Assembly (NCBI GenBank): GCA_902729315.2
Contig: LR746276.1
Coordinates: forward strand, 2,597,669 to 2,661,668
Length of the DNA: 64,000 bases
Source: Spirodela intermedia
Lineage: Eukaryota > Streptophyta > Magnoliopsida > Alismatales > Araceae
Reading direction: 5' to 3'
Part shown: positions 45,500 to 58,743 of the stretch, in pieces
How positions within the stretch are numbered: the stretch's first letter is position 1
Layout of the letters: every line of letters starts with the position of its first letter
Notes under the pieces: model-generated
Database searches by the model: none
Told to the model about the DNA's origin: nothing
Seen by the model: the letters and a program-made list of their open reading frames with translations, nothing else
Made by a program: the position numbers and the translations under genes

Positions 45500-47544
45500 G
45501 CATTATTGATTGCAGTGCACATTAATTCAAAACTGTAAGAAGGAAGCGATAATAGCACTTAACCCTTATTTTAGGGGCAAATTTGCAACAGCACTCGGTA
45601 GGAACATCTAGACTTGGGGTATCGATATTACGTTGTTGTTGTAGAAAACCGGTGCCTGATGAGTCAGCTATGCGGAAGTCAAATCTTGGAGTCTGCCGTA
45701 TTCCATTTTTTTAAGGAGATGAGAGGCGTAGGGAGGGGTATTTTCTTTGGCTATGGAACAAATGGGCATATACAAATAATAACGTCGAGCGAGGGGGCAT
45801 GATGTGTTGAGAGGGACAAGAAGGAGAAAGAAAAAACTAGGCAGGCTTCGTCCCAAGGATAGTGGGGTCGCATGCATGGAGTAGTGATCATATGATGGGG
45901 GCTGGACACAAACACCCACACACATTGAGAGGGACGGATGTTGACTCGCGCTGGCATAATAATCTAATAAGTTGGGAGCGATCACAGAGAGGGCGAAGAG
46001 AGCGAGTGAGAGAGGCGTCTGCAATTATTTGGTAATCATTCGTCAGGTGTTACACAGGAACAGAGACAGAGACAGAGACAGAGACAGAGAGATGTCTTCG
46101 CTGGTGAATAATGGCGTATTCTCACAATGATAATTCCAACGACAACCGCTAAAGACATCGGCATATAAACTGTTTGCTGTTTTTCTGTGTTTTCTAAACC
46201 TTCCCCTTTCCTCCCGCCGACAGTTCTCTCCCTTCGTGGGCTCCTGCGTTGTCGCCTACCCCAACCCCATCAGCAGCGTCTAAATTATGATGCAAATCCA
46301 GACAACGGAGAGAGGCCCCGCAGACTAAGTCAGACAGAGAGTCAAAGAGACAGAGAGACAGAGAGACAGAGAGAAGGGTGGGTGGGAGTGGAGACAGGCA
46401 GAGAGGAAGAACCAGGTGTTGTGAAGTAAATAATGTGTTGTATTCGAAAAGTAATATACGCCTAAGAAGTTTGTGTACTAAGCCTGTGTAAAAATACGCT
46501 TCCTCCCATGATTCACAGATTTATCCACTAGATTTCCATTAATGGCGGCTGTGGCATATGGTCAATCGAGTCCCGTTCTCTATCCTCAAAATTTTAGCCG
46601 TATGGCTGCCGGCCGACGAATCACTGGCGGTGCATTCTTTGCATGAAACACCAATCCCCTCCGATCCAACTTCGTACAAGTCGGGGGAAATTCCCGCCGG
46701 CAGCCTCTTCCACTTTTCGTGGCGGCGCCGCCTTGAATAAGCTCGTGAGCCCTCAGGCGAACAAGACCGTTGGTTTTCCATAAATAGAAGAATCGTCAAC
46801 GCCATCCCTTAGTTAGGCCTCACATGGGCATGTCTGACTAAGCCTACCCGGCAGCATGGTCAAACCAGTGGATCAACCCAACAAGGTCAACCCGGCAGAG
46901 ATGGTAAAACCCGGGAATTGCATGCGGGGTTGAGATCCCTGACGAAAATACAAGGGTCAATCAGGCTTTATCCAGTTTTCTAAATCTTCTCGGCGTCAAT
47001 TTGGTTGCATCATCGTCCAACACCCAAATTCCTAGACCCCCGAACTATACTCGTGATGATCGTAGTACCAAACCCTAGATCCGACAGCCCATGGTGCGAG
47101 GGTGGAATTCACTGGCCTTCCCTCAATGCTCCATCCCAGCTCAGGGACTTAGCCAAGGCAAGCCCTGCCCCGATCTACGAGTAGGATCCTCACACTGCAC
47201 ATGATTGGCACATTCCTTCATGCGATGACCTTCCAGAAAAAGATACAATAAATATGTATATATATATGCGCACACGTATACATGTATAGATTTTAAATTG
47301 GGGGCTGAAGAAGAAACTCAGAATGAAGCTGATAAATGAAGCCAGAAGAAGAAAGAAAACTCAAATTCGTGGGAAAACTTGGACACGAAAATCTGTCTAG
47401 ATAAAACAATTGGGCTGCGGCCGATAAACATTTCTCTCTGTTGGATGATTGGAGCAGGATGGTGTACAAGGATCAACAGGCAGGCCATCCTCCACGGAGG
47501 GTGGAGAGAGAGAGAGAGAGAGAGAGAAAAGAGGAGGGGGGGAA
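45500..47544. other. Intergenic region between the ZIP relic and the SUF4-like gene
   Basis: No supported gene. Two short-period arrays are visible: GAGACA units at 46062-46090 and GACAGAGA units at about 46345-46375. A GA run of about 12 units is at 47503-47527, close to the 3' end of the SUF4-like gene. Open frames at 45668-46024 (-), 46187-46429 (+) and 46539-46805 (-) lack motifs I can recognise. Confidence 0.45.
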
Positions 47545-50500
47545 TTAGAAGGCCATACGTCCAGCGAGGCGACTCTCTGATATTCTGCGGTCAATGGCTG
47601 CATCAATGGAGTTCATCTGAAACAGAGAGAAGAAAGCATTAATCAGAGACACCCCATTTGATTACTGTCTCGGATGAAGAAAGGAGGAATATGAACAGAG
47701 ATTCAACTATCTAGAAGAGATAGATAGCAAACTGTTGCTGGCTGAATAAAAGCTGACCTGTACCATTGGCTGGTCGCACACTGTGATCAAAAACAGATAA
47801 ACAAGAAACCCCACAAAACGGCCAAAAGAAAAATCCGTCTCCCAGCCATGTTCTTGGTCCACCCAAACGCCCAAGCTCGTTGGCGATGGGGAGAATGAAC
47901 GAATACAATGGACAGAGGTGAAACCTTGATCGAAATGATAATCATACATACACATGCATACACATTCTTTTTCACATGGGCACTTCCTGCTACGGCAAGA
48001 GCCCCTTTTTTGCCGGTATCAGAGTCCGTACAAGTCTGTCAGACTTTGCAATGCTAAGCTAGCAGAAATAAACTTTTGGATACCTACTTGGAAGTTTTGA
48101 CGCCACAAACTAGGTTGAATTCCTCGCAAAGCAGAGGCTGAGGACTACCATTCAACATGTCTCATAGTATAAATTAATATTAAAAAAAGGCCTAGAAGAA
48201 CAAACATTATTGAGCATTTAAACCAAGAACAAAAGTCAATTGGGCCATTTAATCTTATGGAGGTCTGTGGAATGAATATTTAATGTCCCAGGGTTTAAAA
48301 AAATCTTTTGAGGAATTAAAAATAGCAGGAATCTAAAGGCCTTCAAAAGAAAAAAAGAGTCTACCTACAAGATTTGAAGCGTGCATCTTGTGGGTAGTGT
48401 GGGTACCAGCTAAAAGAGATGGTTACAACTTACCTGGGAAGTTTCATCATGCACCTGATACTTCGGCAAGAACATTCTTCTTTCCTCCTGAAATTCGACA
48501 GGAAAATAACACAGATGACTGAAAGTCTCTAGCGAATGACTGTACTTGAACATGATATGTATGTATATGAGTGATTCTGGAAACTGACCATCGACATTGC
48601 CTCATCATCCCAGACCAAGTAGACCTCATTAGTGGCAGGCTGAGAAGCAGGTGGTTTGTTAGATATCACAGGTGGAGGCCCGATTGAGGGGCCACCGGTA
48701 TTCGGTCCAGAAGCGTACATATGTGAGCTGAGGAACGATGCACCACCTGCAAAGAGGAAAACGTATTCCAAGATATGGGAATGTGAGATATATCAAACAA
48801 AGGCTGCCTCAATTGGAAAACGAAAGGTAAAGAAGCAACCCAGTAATTGATGTCAACTACCCTAATCTCTAGGGTTTACAAAAAAGTAAATATTTTGTTA
48901 CAGTCATCCTATACTAATCACATAAGAGAACTAACTTTGACCCATGCTCTCCCCCTTAAGCCATCCTTAGATACATTGCTATGGTTCCAGTGCCTGTGGT
49001 TCTTGCTTTTGTGTGAAAAAAGGATTATTAGAAAATTATTATTTCCCACAACAATATTGGCAAGTGGGACTCCTTTCAACCGCCTAGCATTTCCTTAATT
49101 AAATCCCAATTCGAGCCATATCCTTGATCACAAAACCAGACATTTCTCCCAACATATTTTGATCAACCCGTTGGCAATTATGTCATCCCAATTCAATTTC
49201 TCTTCCAAATCCTTTTGTCATGAGCGCCTACATCAATTTCAAATAAGTCAGTTATGACATCTATGTGGATGCTCAAGCTTATCAGACAGTTACCTTTAAG
49301 AAATCCCCTACGATATTTAAAATCCATAACAAGTCGTGGAAGAAAATAACAATAAGTGGGAGTTCAGCATGTAGACATGGTGATATAAACATGGATTAGA
49401 TCTTATTCATGCTTCTGACTTAAGTATTTCAAAGTGAAAATAGAAGCTAGAGAATCAAATAACTTGAGAAGCATCAAACTTGGTATAAGGGAAAAACAAC
49501 AAATTACTAAATGGCAGCATCTGGAAATATACAGGCTTGATTTGATTGCTTCTATAATTTACGGCAAGAAGCATCAGGAAAATTGGGTTAATTTAGTCAT
49601 TTATTTTCATTCCTATGTCCTGTATCGGCATGAATTTTCACTCCTTTCTTTCAATGGAAAGGGATCCTCCTTATATTTCTACATCTGGGAACATAGCTAT
49701 ATTACTGATATTAATATAATAGGACTGAACATTATGGCAAGAAAAAAATTCATTCAGTGGGAGGGGAAAAGATAGAAATTGGAGCAGAAAGATCATCGAT
49801 CCTTAGAAAACAAAGATAAGCAAAAAAGGCTCGGTATGGGAGTCCTCTTGAACTGTGCACTCTACAACATGCTGTGATAATTTCACAGGAGTCGTTCTTG
49901 TGTGAGCCTATATGAGAATTTTCTACATGTCCATACAGAGCTTTTTTTTTTCCCCCAATGATGGCGATAAATGATAGTGATAACCGGTTTGTTTTGCAAA
50001 TTGACGTAGTAGGATTCCAGTAGTACTGAACACAAGCTTTGTTCTAATATAGTTTTCTGAAAAAGGCAAAATAGAACCTTTACTCAATAAAAATGGCAAG
50101 ATGCATCGCAAGTGTACTTTTTAAATGCATGAAGAAGCCAAAACAAAACCACAAAAAATCCCCATCAGTAGGATACACGATGGCCTGATCTACCCTAAAC
50201 ATGAATATTGTTCTAAGAAGCTAATCAAAACCAAGGTGTAAATATACGGAATTTATTAATTCGATGTGTAAAGAAACGACTGACAATAATGCAGTAAGTA
50301 AACAGAATTCAGCTGTTAATATAAAGTCAAGCCCAGACCTTGTGTGCTTGGAGGATTATAGCTTCCCACAACTGTAGTTGTCATAGAACTCGCATCCACT
50401 GAACTCGTCAGTTCAATTGAACTCAATGGAGCAGTTCCAGGAATTTTTGCTGATAGAAATGAACCTTGTGAAGGAATACTACTTGTACTAGTAATCGGGA

Positions 50501-53500
50501 ATAATGGTTGGGATACAGAAGCTGTTGATGAAGGGAGACCAGGAGGACCTAATGATGGAGCACTACTAGTACTAATAGGAAATAATGGTTGAGACACAGG
50601 AAAAGGCGCTGATGAAGGGAGACCAGGTGGACCAATTTGAGATCCTTGCTGGTATCCAGGAGGAGTGGAAGTTAACATATTCTGAGCGTTCTGTATGGGA
50701 AACAAACCAGGTTGTGTTGCCAGTCCTGAAGGCATGGCAGGTGGAAGAGGACCAACTGGCATAGGTTGAAACCATGGTTGTGGACGAGGTGGAAGTGGCC
50801 AGACAGAAGGCTGTGCAGTCAATGTTGCGGGATTGTAGCTGTAAGGAAAAAAAAAATTGTTAACCATACTTACAGGCACCCCAAAATTGTGTCGCATTTA
50901 AGATTTTTTAACATAAGAACGATAAAAAACTCTGAAGGTCTAGCAATCGGTCAATGTTCCATATACAGTATCATTACCGGAGAAATACAAGAAAGGCGTT
51001 ATCCTCTAGAAGTGAATTGGGAGTGGAACACCAGTTTTAGACAGACTTCAGTCCTATGATTAAAAGAAAGTGAATATGATGAAAGTTTTCGGGCACTGGA
51101 ATGCATACATGGGTGGTACAACGCCGTAAGCTGGTAGTGGAGGAAGCCCAACGCCTAATGATCCAGACACCAGGTTGCTAACTATCTGAGAGGGAGCATC
51201 CACTTTGGCAACCTTTGATGGAGCATCATCATCTACATCCAAAGATAGATACAAATAAATGGTCAAGAGCAACAGCATATTCAGTACAACTGCTTGCAAC
51301 ATAATTATGTTTTGTGATAGATGATGATAACAACATGTGAGGAAAAAGAAAAAACGTTCACAATGCTGAGAACTATTAAAGAAACTATAATAAGCATCTG
51401 GGATCCTCATTTAGGCAACCTCAGTTTCTACCCAGATGAGACACAAAAACAGACCATCGGCATTGCAATAATATAGCTAAACAGATTAAAAAAACAGAAT
51501 GAACCAATTGGCTTTGTTTACCCAACTAGGGTAGGTCTGATAATTATAGAAATGTCATCAAATGAGAACCACTGTCACCAGCCCGTGACACTCTGTTGCT
51601 CAGGCTCAAAAGCAGATTCCTGGTCCAAATCAGTTGTCATCCAACGGCATTTGGCTTCTTTTAAAAAAGCAGAATAATAAAATAGAAATATGATGAGATG
51701 AGGAAAATAAATGGAAAAAAAGGAAAAAAGAAAAAATAAATAAAGGGTAAGAAAGAAGAAACAGAGGTGGGGGATAAAGTAGGAATAGTATCAGCAGCAG
51801 AACAGGAAAGCAAGAAAGGAAATAGAAGGAAAGATATAAGAAAACATAAATAAAGAAACCTTTGTGATGGTGGCAGCCAGTAGAAATAACAGAAGTGATG
51901 ATAAGCTAGGCAGAATATGCAAACAATTGTAAAGTATGACACAGCCCTCTCACTCCCCACTCCATTCAATATTTTTCCATTTCATCCTTCTCCATTTCCC
52001 TCTACCAATCTTCTGTTCTCTCCCTATTTTTGAACTGGAAAGCTGTTGTTCTTCACTCTCTCGCAAGAGAGGCTGAGGCAAAACAGAGGATCTCCAGTCT
52101 CGACACATGGCCCAGGTCCACCTCTCAGATGACTTAATCTCCCTTTTCAGCGGTGAACAACTCACAATCATATACCCATAAACCATTCAAAGCAAGCAAA
52201 CTCAAGGCCTGCGAACAGTTTAACAAAATGAAATTTGGAACATTTTTGTTCAACTAAGGGCGATTAGTTAATTAATTGATTTTGATCATTGCTGCCATAT
52301 TCAGGGTTAGATCATTGATCATTTTCATGCCTCCCCCCAATCTTCCCAATCAAAAAGAATATGTATAAAACGAAAAAAACAAACGAGAAATAGAGCTAAC
52401 GTTCTGGGATGCCAAAAGGCAGCACATTGGTGAATGTTCCTTCACTTTACTGGAATGGTCCTCCATTTCTGGAAGAGCATATTAAAATGATCATGAGGCC
52501 GTCCATTATCTTTCAAGTCTTTTGAGTAAGAAAGACTAAAGACGGCCATATTCTCATTAGTCCTATAGCACTGATAAAGTTAGCATATAATCAGCACGTT
52601 ACACCATTTTCCAGGACCAATTCCAAAATAAACGAGACCAAAATATGTCAACCTAGTGAAAAAAAAAACAGATATTTCAGTTGATAATTTTTAACAGATT
52701 CCAAACTAGTACTACAAAACACGGTAACAAAAGGAATATGCTAGGAACGAGCGATCATGTCGTCATGGGTAAAAACGGAAAAGAAACCTGCTGTTTAGTC
52801 CATCTAGCTCTCTGCATGACATGCATACCAGCACCTGATCATTTTCATGACACAAGCAAAAGCAACAAACCTCTTTTTAGCGTATTACTTTGTTGTTTCA
52901 CTGCAAAAGCTTAAGCATTTCACAAAACGACTAGCCAACAACTATCTATACCTTTCAGAGACTTACAAGTCCTCTCAATGAACAAAAATAAGCAAAGAAG
53001 TGAAATGATGACAAACGTGAAAGAGGGGGATGAATCACGAAAGATATGATTACACACAAAAACCACTAAAAGAAACAAGGCACACAATTCAAATTTGAAA
53101 AAGCAACGAAAATGGAGAGCATGGCTCTCACAAGGCCCGCAAATATTAAATGTTTTGGAAATCAGAAGGACCAAGGTCCTAAACAGGATTAAGGAAAAAG
53201 AAGATAAAATTTTCAAACCAGAGAGAGAAATTGCTCTATGAACAAGAAGGCAAGAAATTATATTTTCCATGCTCCAAAGTTTGAAGAAAAATAGAGAGCT
53301 TAATCGTACCAACTTAACATAGATATTCACGGGACAGAGAAAAGAAGCACACACAAAAGTGAACAATGTCTTCCAGCAAACAATTGACACAGCAATTCAT
53401 CAGTGAATTGTTATCATTGTCTACTAAACTCTGACTAAAAGGGACCAAGGACGCATTCTGTCCTGATTTTGCCCGACATCGCATTTAACTAACATTTCTA

Positions 53501-56420
53501 AATTAGTCTCCATCTGAATTCTCCCCAGTCATCGTCTTCTTCTTTTCTTCTTATAAATGGCGGATATGTCAAAAATTACAAAACCAAGAGAAGAAATCCT
53601 GAAAAATGTTTCATTACGATAGAAACGTTGGAAATTTAAAGGTGTCAATTACAACCTTCCATGAAAATGTAACAAGAGTCATTATTCCTACAATATGAGT
53701 ATGAATAAGAATAAAGCCAACACCAAGATATGTCGAATATGGAAATACCTTCTCCGTAATGAGCTGCTAAAATTTCAGGAGGAATTCCTTGCATTCCATA
53801 TATTTCGATTTCTGTCGATTCTCGGTCAGGCTTAGAATTGGGGACCCTTGAAAAAAAAGAGAAAATCAGTACCTAGAATGAAGTCCAAGAGAAATAACCA
53901 GTCAAGCTACACTTGAAGTGTGAACCCCGGAAAGTAACGTGGTGCCATCATTTTGTGTTCGAAAAGGGAATCACAGAAAAACAAATGATGAAAAATAAAT
54001 GATCAAGATATATTTCATGAAGGGGGGATGAGGAACGAAAGGTGTTTAACCACACAATAGGCGGGTGAATACGAATACAACTTTCTAAACATAAAATCCA
54101 CTGTCATGTATTTCAAGAAGTTATCCGACTTCCTCATGGTTATCCATCCGCAATACCCCAGGAGCAGAGATGCCCCATGTAAAACATGCTCTCCACGCTG
54201 CACATCTCTTAATGCTCAATTGCAGATGTACTCATCTAGCACACAAAACATATCTACCTATAGAGATAGTCACACACAGACCATGACATTGATCAGTCGA
54301 GAAATAAATTATTTTGCTTTTATTTATGTGATCAGTTTCATCATATTGTAGTGAAGAAAATTTCCAGAGCACGTATTCAAAACAATTACCAAAAAGAACT
54401 TTTCTTCTTTTCTTCTGCTACCTCATTATCCCTCTTAAGAAACCACTCATCTTTTCAATTTTAAAATCTCAGCTTCCAGAAGAAGTGGTTCACCTATTTC
54501 TTGCTACCTGAAAATCATCCTTGTCTGAATATAGTGAAGTTAGCAGTCCTTGATATGTACTGATGCCAAACCATTCGTCACATTAGGCCAGTTCATATCC
54601 GACTAAAGTCAGAATCAGACTTGTTGACTCCGTAATCCAATTCTGGTTATACATCCTCAGATTCAAGAACCCCTATGAAAAATTGAGAGAACCTTTATAT
54701 TCAAAAAAGAAAAGCTGCAATGTCTTGCATCAGTCCATTATCGTATTATCCTTATCTGAAAGAAACAATATAACTACTCACTTTAGGCCAATTCTACATC
54801 ACAAAATACTACAACTGGAATTGTTATAACATTCTTTTTACCTGGAAATAAAGACGTCTCAGTTTGCCAAGATGTATCTTCCCTGACCCTCAGATAACCT
54901 TGAAATGTTGACCAATTAGGGAATCTCCCGGTCTATGCTTATCCTCAACTTGCTCACGAAAAACAAGAATGTTTTGCAATACCAGGCCCCTGCCTGTTCA
55001 CGCAAGTTTAGTCTTGACCGTTCAAAATGCCAGATCTTCAGGACAATGGCCAAAGTGCATTGATATGGCATTCAATGTATACAATAAAATTTTGTCTCAT
55101 TTTCCAAAGCCGACATTCAATGCCAACACTCGGTCAGTCATCCCATAATCACAAGTATACTAGGATAAGTGCTTGTTGAATCAAGCTTGTTAAATCTTGA
55201 TTCATACTGGACATGACCTCATTCCCTTTCAATAACTTCTGGCAAACGCCAGCCTTAAAGTGGAAAAAACTTTGAATCAAACCCGTCCATCTACAGCTTA
55301 TTGACATGGGGTAGGTTTGCCAGATTCCGTTTAATCCACCACTACAGAGGACTCTGAAAACAGTACATCAGAGAATCGGAAATAACAGGGAGCTCAAGAC
55401 AATTGGAAACAAAAACATTTATGTATTTTTCGATAACCTTGACAACAGTTCAGAGTTACACGGAATAGTAAATTAACTCTTAAAACCTTTTTCATCGAAT
55501 TCTTGCGAAAGGGGTCTACAGACAATACTTGTTCAAGAAGCAATGGCTACAGATTTTTGGGTTCTCTTTTTTCTCTGCATCTTATCCCAGCAGAGATAGT
55601 CTTCTACAGCAAGCAAAGAACAGCTGCCAACAGCCATAGAAGCAACAAGACCCAGTCACGAACTGCCACAGCTGACATCGGACTGTAGACACTCATAGAT
55701 GACTGCAGCCATAGCATCCCTAGTGGAAGCATCTTCTCCATCACCTCAAGTTATTTTTTATTGCATTTCATGAAAAAATATTCAGATTTCATCAGAAGAT
55801 GGCTTCCTAACTTTTAAGCTTTAAATTGCTGCCTTTCTTTTTCTGTGCCCATTCTCAGCTGTAATATCATTGATTAACCCAAGCTTCCTAGCACAACGCC
55901 AGAAGCCCGAACAGACAGACACATTAGAGCTTGCAGTATGATGTGGACATTGCCAATTAGGAAACATGATCTCAAATTATGTCGCTTGCCAAACCTGCCC
56001 TATCCAGAGGTACACCGATAACTTATCACTGTGGTTCATCAAATTAGGTTCAATATTATCCTCCCATGCCATCAAGGTTTTCGCAAATGAATCATACCAA
56101 TGAGGCCACCAATAAGATACATAAATAAAAGTCACCAAACAGACCAGAATATCTATAGAAGCTCTAGCTTTACAGTGTCAAAGAAATATTAAGAGGGTGG
56201 GAAAGAAAACGAGGAAGATGAAGGCATACTTCGTGACGGTCTCTTTATGGACCTGGAGAACGTGGATCGCCATGCCCCCGGCAGTCGAGAGCTTCTTGTG
56301 GCAGACGTGGCACTTGAAATGCTTCGCCTTTTGGTGCTGCACAAGAATCTTCTCGTCGTCGAATTCCCGGTCACAGTAGTAGCACCACACCTTCGACGGT
56401 CTCTTCTTCTTCTTCCCCAT
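47545..56420 (-). CDS. SUF4: C2H2 zinc finger protein, SUF4-like (suppressor of FRIGIDA 4)
   Basis: In Arabidopsis SUF4 binds DNA and recruits the FRIGIDA complex to the floral repressor FLC; the family is wider than that role, so the function here is not proven. Seven exons join in frame, right to left: 56230-56420, 53749-53846, 51109-51232, 50339-50838, 48589-48746, 48434-48487, 47545-47616 (about 398 residues; Arabidopsis has about 367). Two zinc fingers lie in exon 1: Cys13, Cys16, His29, His34, then Cys37, Cys40, His53, His58, after a basic '[16 protein letters not shown]' start. Exon 2 has '[11 protein letters not shown]', the middle is Pro-rich, and the C-terminus has '[17 protein letters not shown]', '[19 protein letters not shown]', '[10 protein letters not shown]' and '[18 protein letters not shown]'. 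Introns 1 and 2 are each about 2.4-2.5 kb. All are GT-AG. Exon 4 carries an in-frame 84-bp tandem duplication. Confidence 0.95.
50466..50633 (-). repeat. In-frame 84-bp tandem duplication in SUF4-like exon 4
   Basis: Copy 1 is 50550-50633 and copy 2 is 50466-50549 on the minus strand, directly adjacent, with the same length and no net indel. Each encodes 28 residues with 'GPPGLPSS' at the start and 'VSQPLFPI' in the middle, then a Ser/Thr-rich stretch. The nucleotides differ at scattered sites. Confidence 0.85.
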
Positions 56421-58432
56421 CTCCCCTCAAGGCGCCCCCCCAACCTAACCCCCCCTCCCCCGGTTCCACCACTTCTGGCTGGTCCCCTTCCTCCACCCCG
56501 GCGTACAACTACGGCTCAAGAGCCTGCCAGAGCTCCGACCACCGCTGCAGAAGAGGAAAACGTGCTAGGATTCCTAGGGTTTTTGCTGTTCTTCCCGTCC
56601 GCTCTGGAAGCGAAGGGCGGAAGACAGAGGGGCTTCCAGATCCAATAAGAGGACTTGCTGCTGCTGCTGTCCGCTTTGGTGGCCGCCTCATAATTATACC
56701 AGTGACCGGTGGAACGAGCGTTGATCTACTTATCGGATCCAATTAAATTTCATATTTTGAAATTATAATTGATCAGTATAAACTCTCTCTCTCTCTCTCG
56801 CTAATATAGCAATTAAATATTTTTAAAATGAGGCATTTACGGAAATATATAAAATAATAGTTTTTTTATTAAAATTAACAAAAACCTACCTTATGCTGCC
56901 CTTTTTAATTACGGAAAGGAGACATTTTAAAAATTAGTTTACCCTAAAACAGTATTTATATATTTATCATAATTTAGAAAAAAACTAATTCATCTCTTTA
57001 CATGATTAACACGTTCTTATTCCAACGAGCATATAGAACTATTTAGATTTTTCCGTGGCATGGCATGCGATTCTAAATAAATAGATATTATTTTTTTGTA
57101 TATCATTTCATTATTCGAAGAACTCTCTCTCTCTCTTTCTCTCTTCTCTCTCTCTCTCCCCCCCCTTCCCTCCCTCCTTCCCTCCATCCCTCACTCCCTC
57201 TCTTTCTCTCCCTCTTCATATCTACGTGTACAGGTGGACATAACAAACGTTCTCATATGTACTTAACATGGAAGACATTAATCATAGGACAAGTGTTAAA
57301 TAACTCTTTCTTTGAACAACCATCAACAAACGTTCTCATATGGGAAGTCAAAAAATAATAAAAGCTTATTGGTTATCGTCTCAATTAATTTTAATTAACA
57401 ATAACCATTAGATTGTGGCCAATTACTCTGCACACATCTCAACCCCCCCCCCTCTCTCGCTCTCTTCTTTCACGTATATCTATATATATATATATCTGCA
57501 TATATATTCTCTCCCTAGATAAGTTTTATGAACAAGTACACTGAAATGTATAAATGTTTAAGGATATTATGTTTTTCCTTTTTACTTAATGTATTTCTAT
57601 TATGTATGATATTATAATCATGTTTGGATCTACATTGAGACGTAAGTTTGGTAAAAAAAATCGAGAGTAATTGCTATAATTGAATGCTTCTTTTTGTGGT
57701 AAACTTTCTCTCTAATTTTCCTCATACCACACTTTTTTTGGCAATTAGCGGCCTAGAGTTTCTTCATAATTGACAATGAACATTCAGACACTCTTCTCTC
57801 TTGTCTTTCATTTCACTCTATTTGTCTGTCTATCTCTCTCTCTCTCTCTCTCTAGATAAGATCTTTCTTTCTCCCTCCTTCCCCTCTTTGTCAAATCATC
57901 TGAGAAAACATCTCAAGGGAATCTATATTGTATTTATTTTATAATTTTTATTTTATTTTCATACTTCCCATCTCCATGTGTTTCTTCTTAGGATATTTAC
58001 TAAAAGGCACATCTTGGTAGTATGCATTTATTGGGTGCATATTCTATTTATTTTGTCAAATATTGTGTTTATAGAGCCTCATTGTCACAGCATCTTTAGT
58101 CTTATTATTTTCCTTTAAAACCATCATTGACAATTTACGTAAAAAATTCTCTTATTTTCTAGAACCAATGATTTTGTTGATCATTTTTGTCATAAAAATG
58201 AATGAAAAAGTTACTCCTTCAAAAGAACGGATGCCCTAATCAATCTAGGAGTTGCATTCTAAATTTGCCTAATGAATCGAGGGACTATATTATGATTTTA
58301 TATTTTAAACTATGAGATATAATCCAATATCAATGGGTTGATAGTCGTATATATTTAGACTTTTGCATGTATGAAGATCATTTTGTGAATGGTTTTACTC
58401 CCCCTTGTATCCCACTTCACCAGAAAAATTCT

Positions 58433-58468
<36 letters not shown>

Positions 58469-58743
58469 GGATACATTTGAGTTTGTGAAAATTCATGGAG
58501 CCATCATCGTCCCGACAGCTTTGCATTTGCGCAGGATTTAATGGCGAGGAACGGAGAGTTATGAACAATTTCAGCCCACAAATCCTAATGAGCGGGGTCT
58601 GACAAATCTTGAGTGGGCTATTGGGCTCTAACCACTTAAGCCCATCTCTCTCTCTGTCGCGCTCTCTCTCTCTTGTGCTCTGAGCGTACGCTGCTGGTAG
58701 GCGGTGGCGCCGTCTTCTATAGTGAGGTTTAGGGTCGGAGGTT
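56421..58743. other. Divergent intergenic region between SUF4-like and frataxin genes
   Basis: This is an AT-rich 2.3 kb with several pyrimidine tracts on the plus strand: about 57121-57210, 57833-57854, 58434-58464 and a broken one at 58644-58676. The last lies within 70 bp of the frataxin ATG and may be in its leader. There is no coding feature. Confidence 0.55.
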
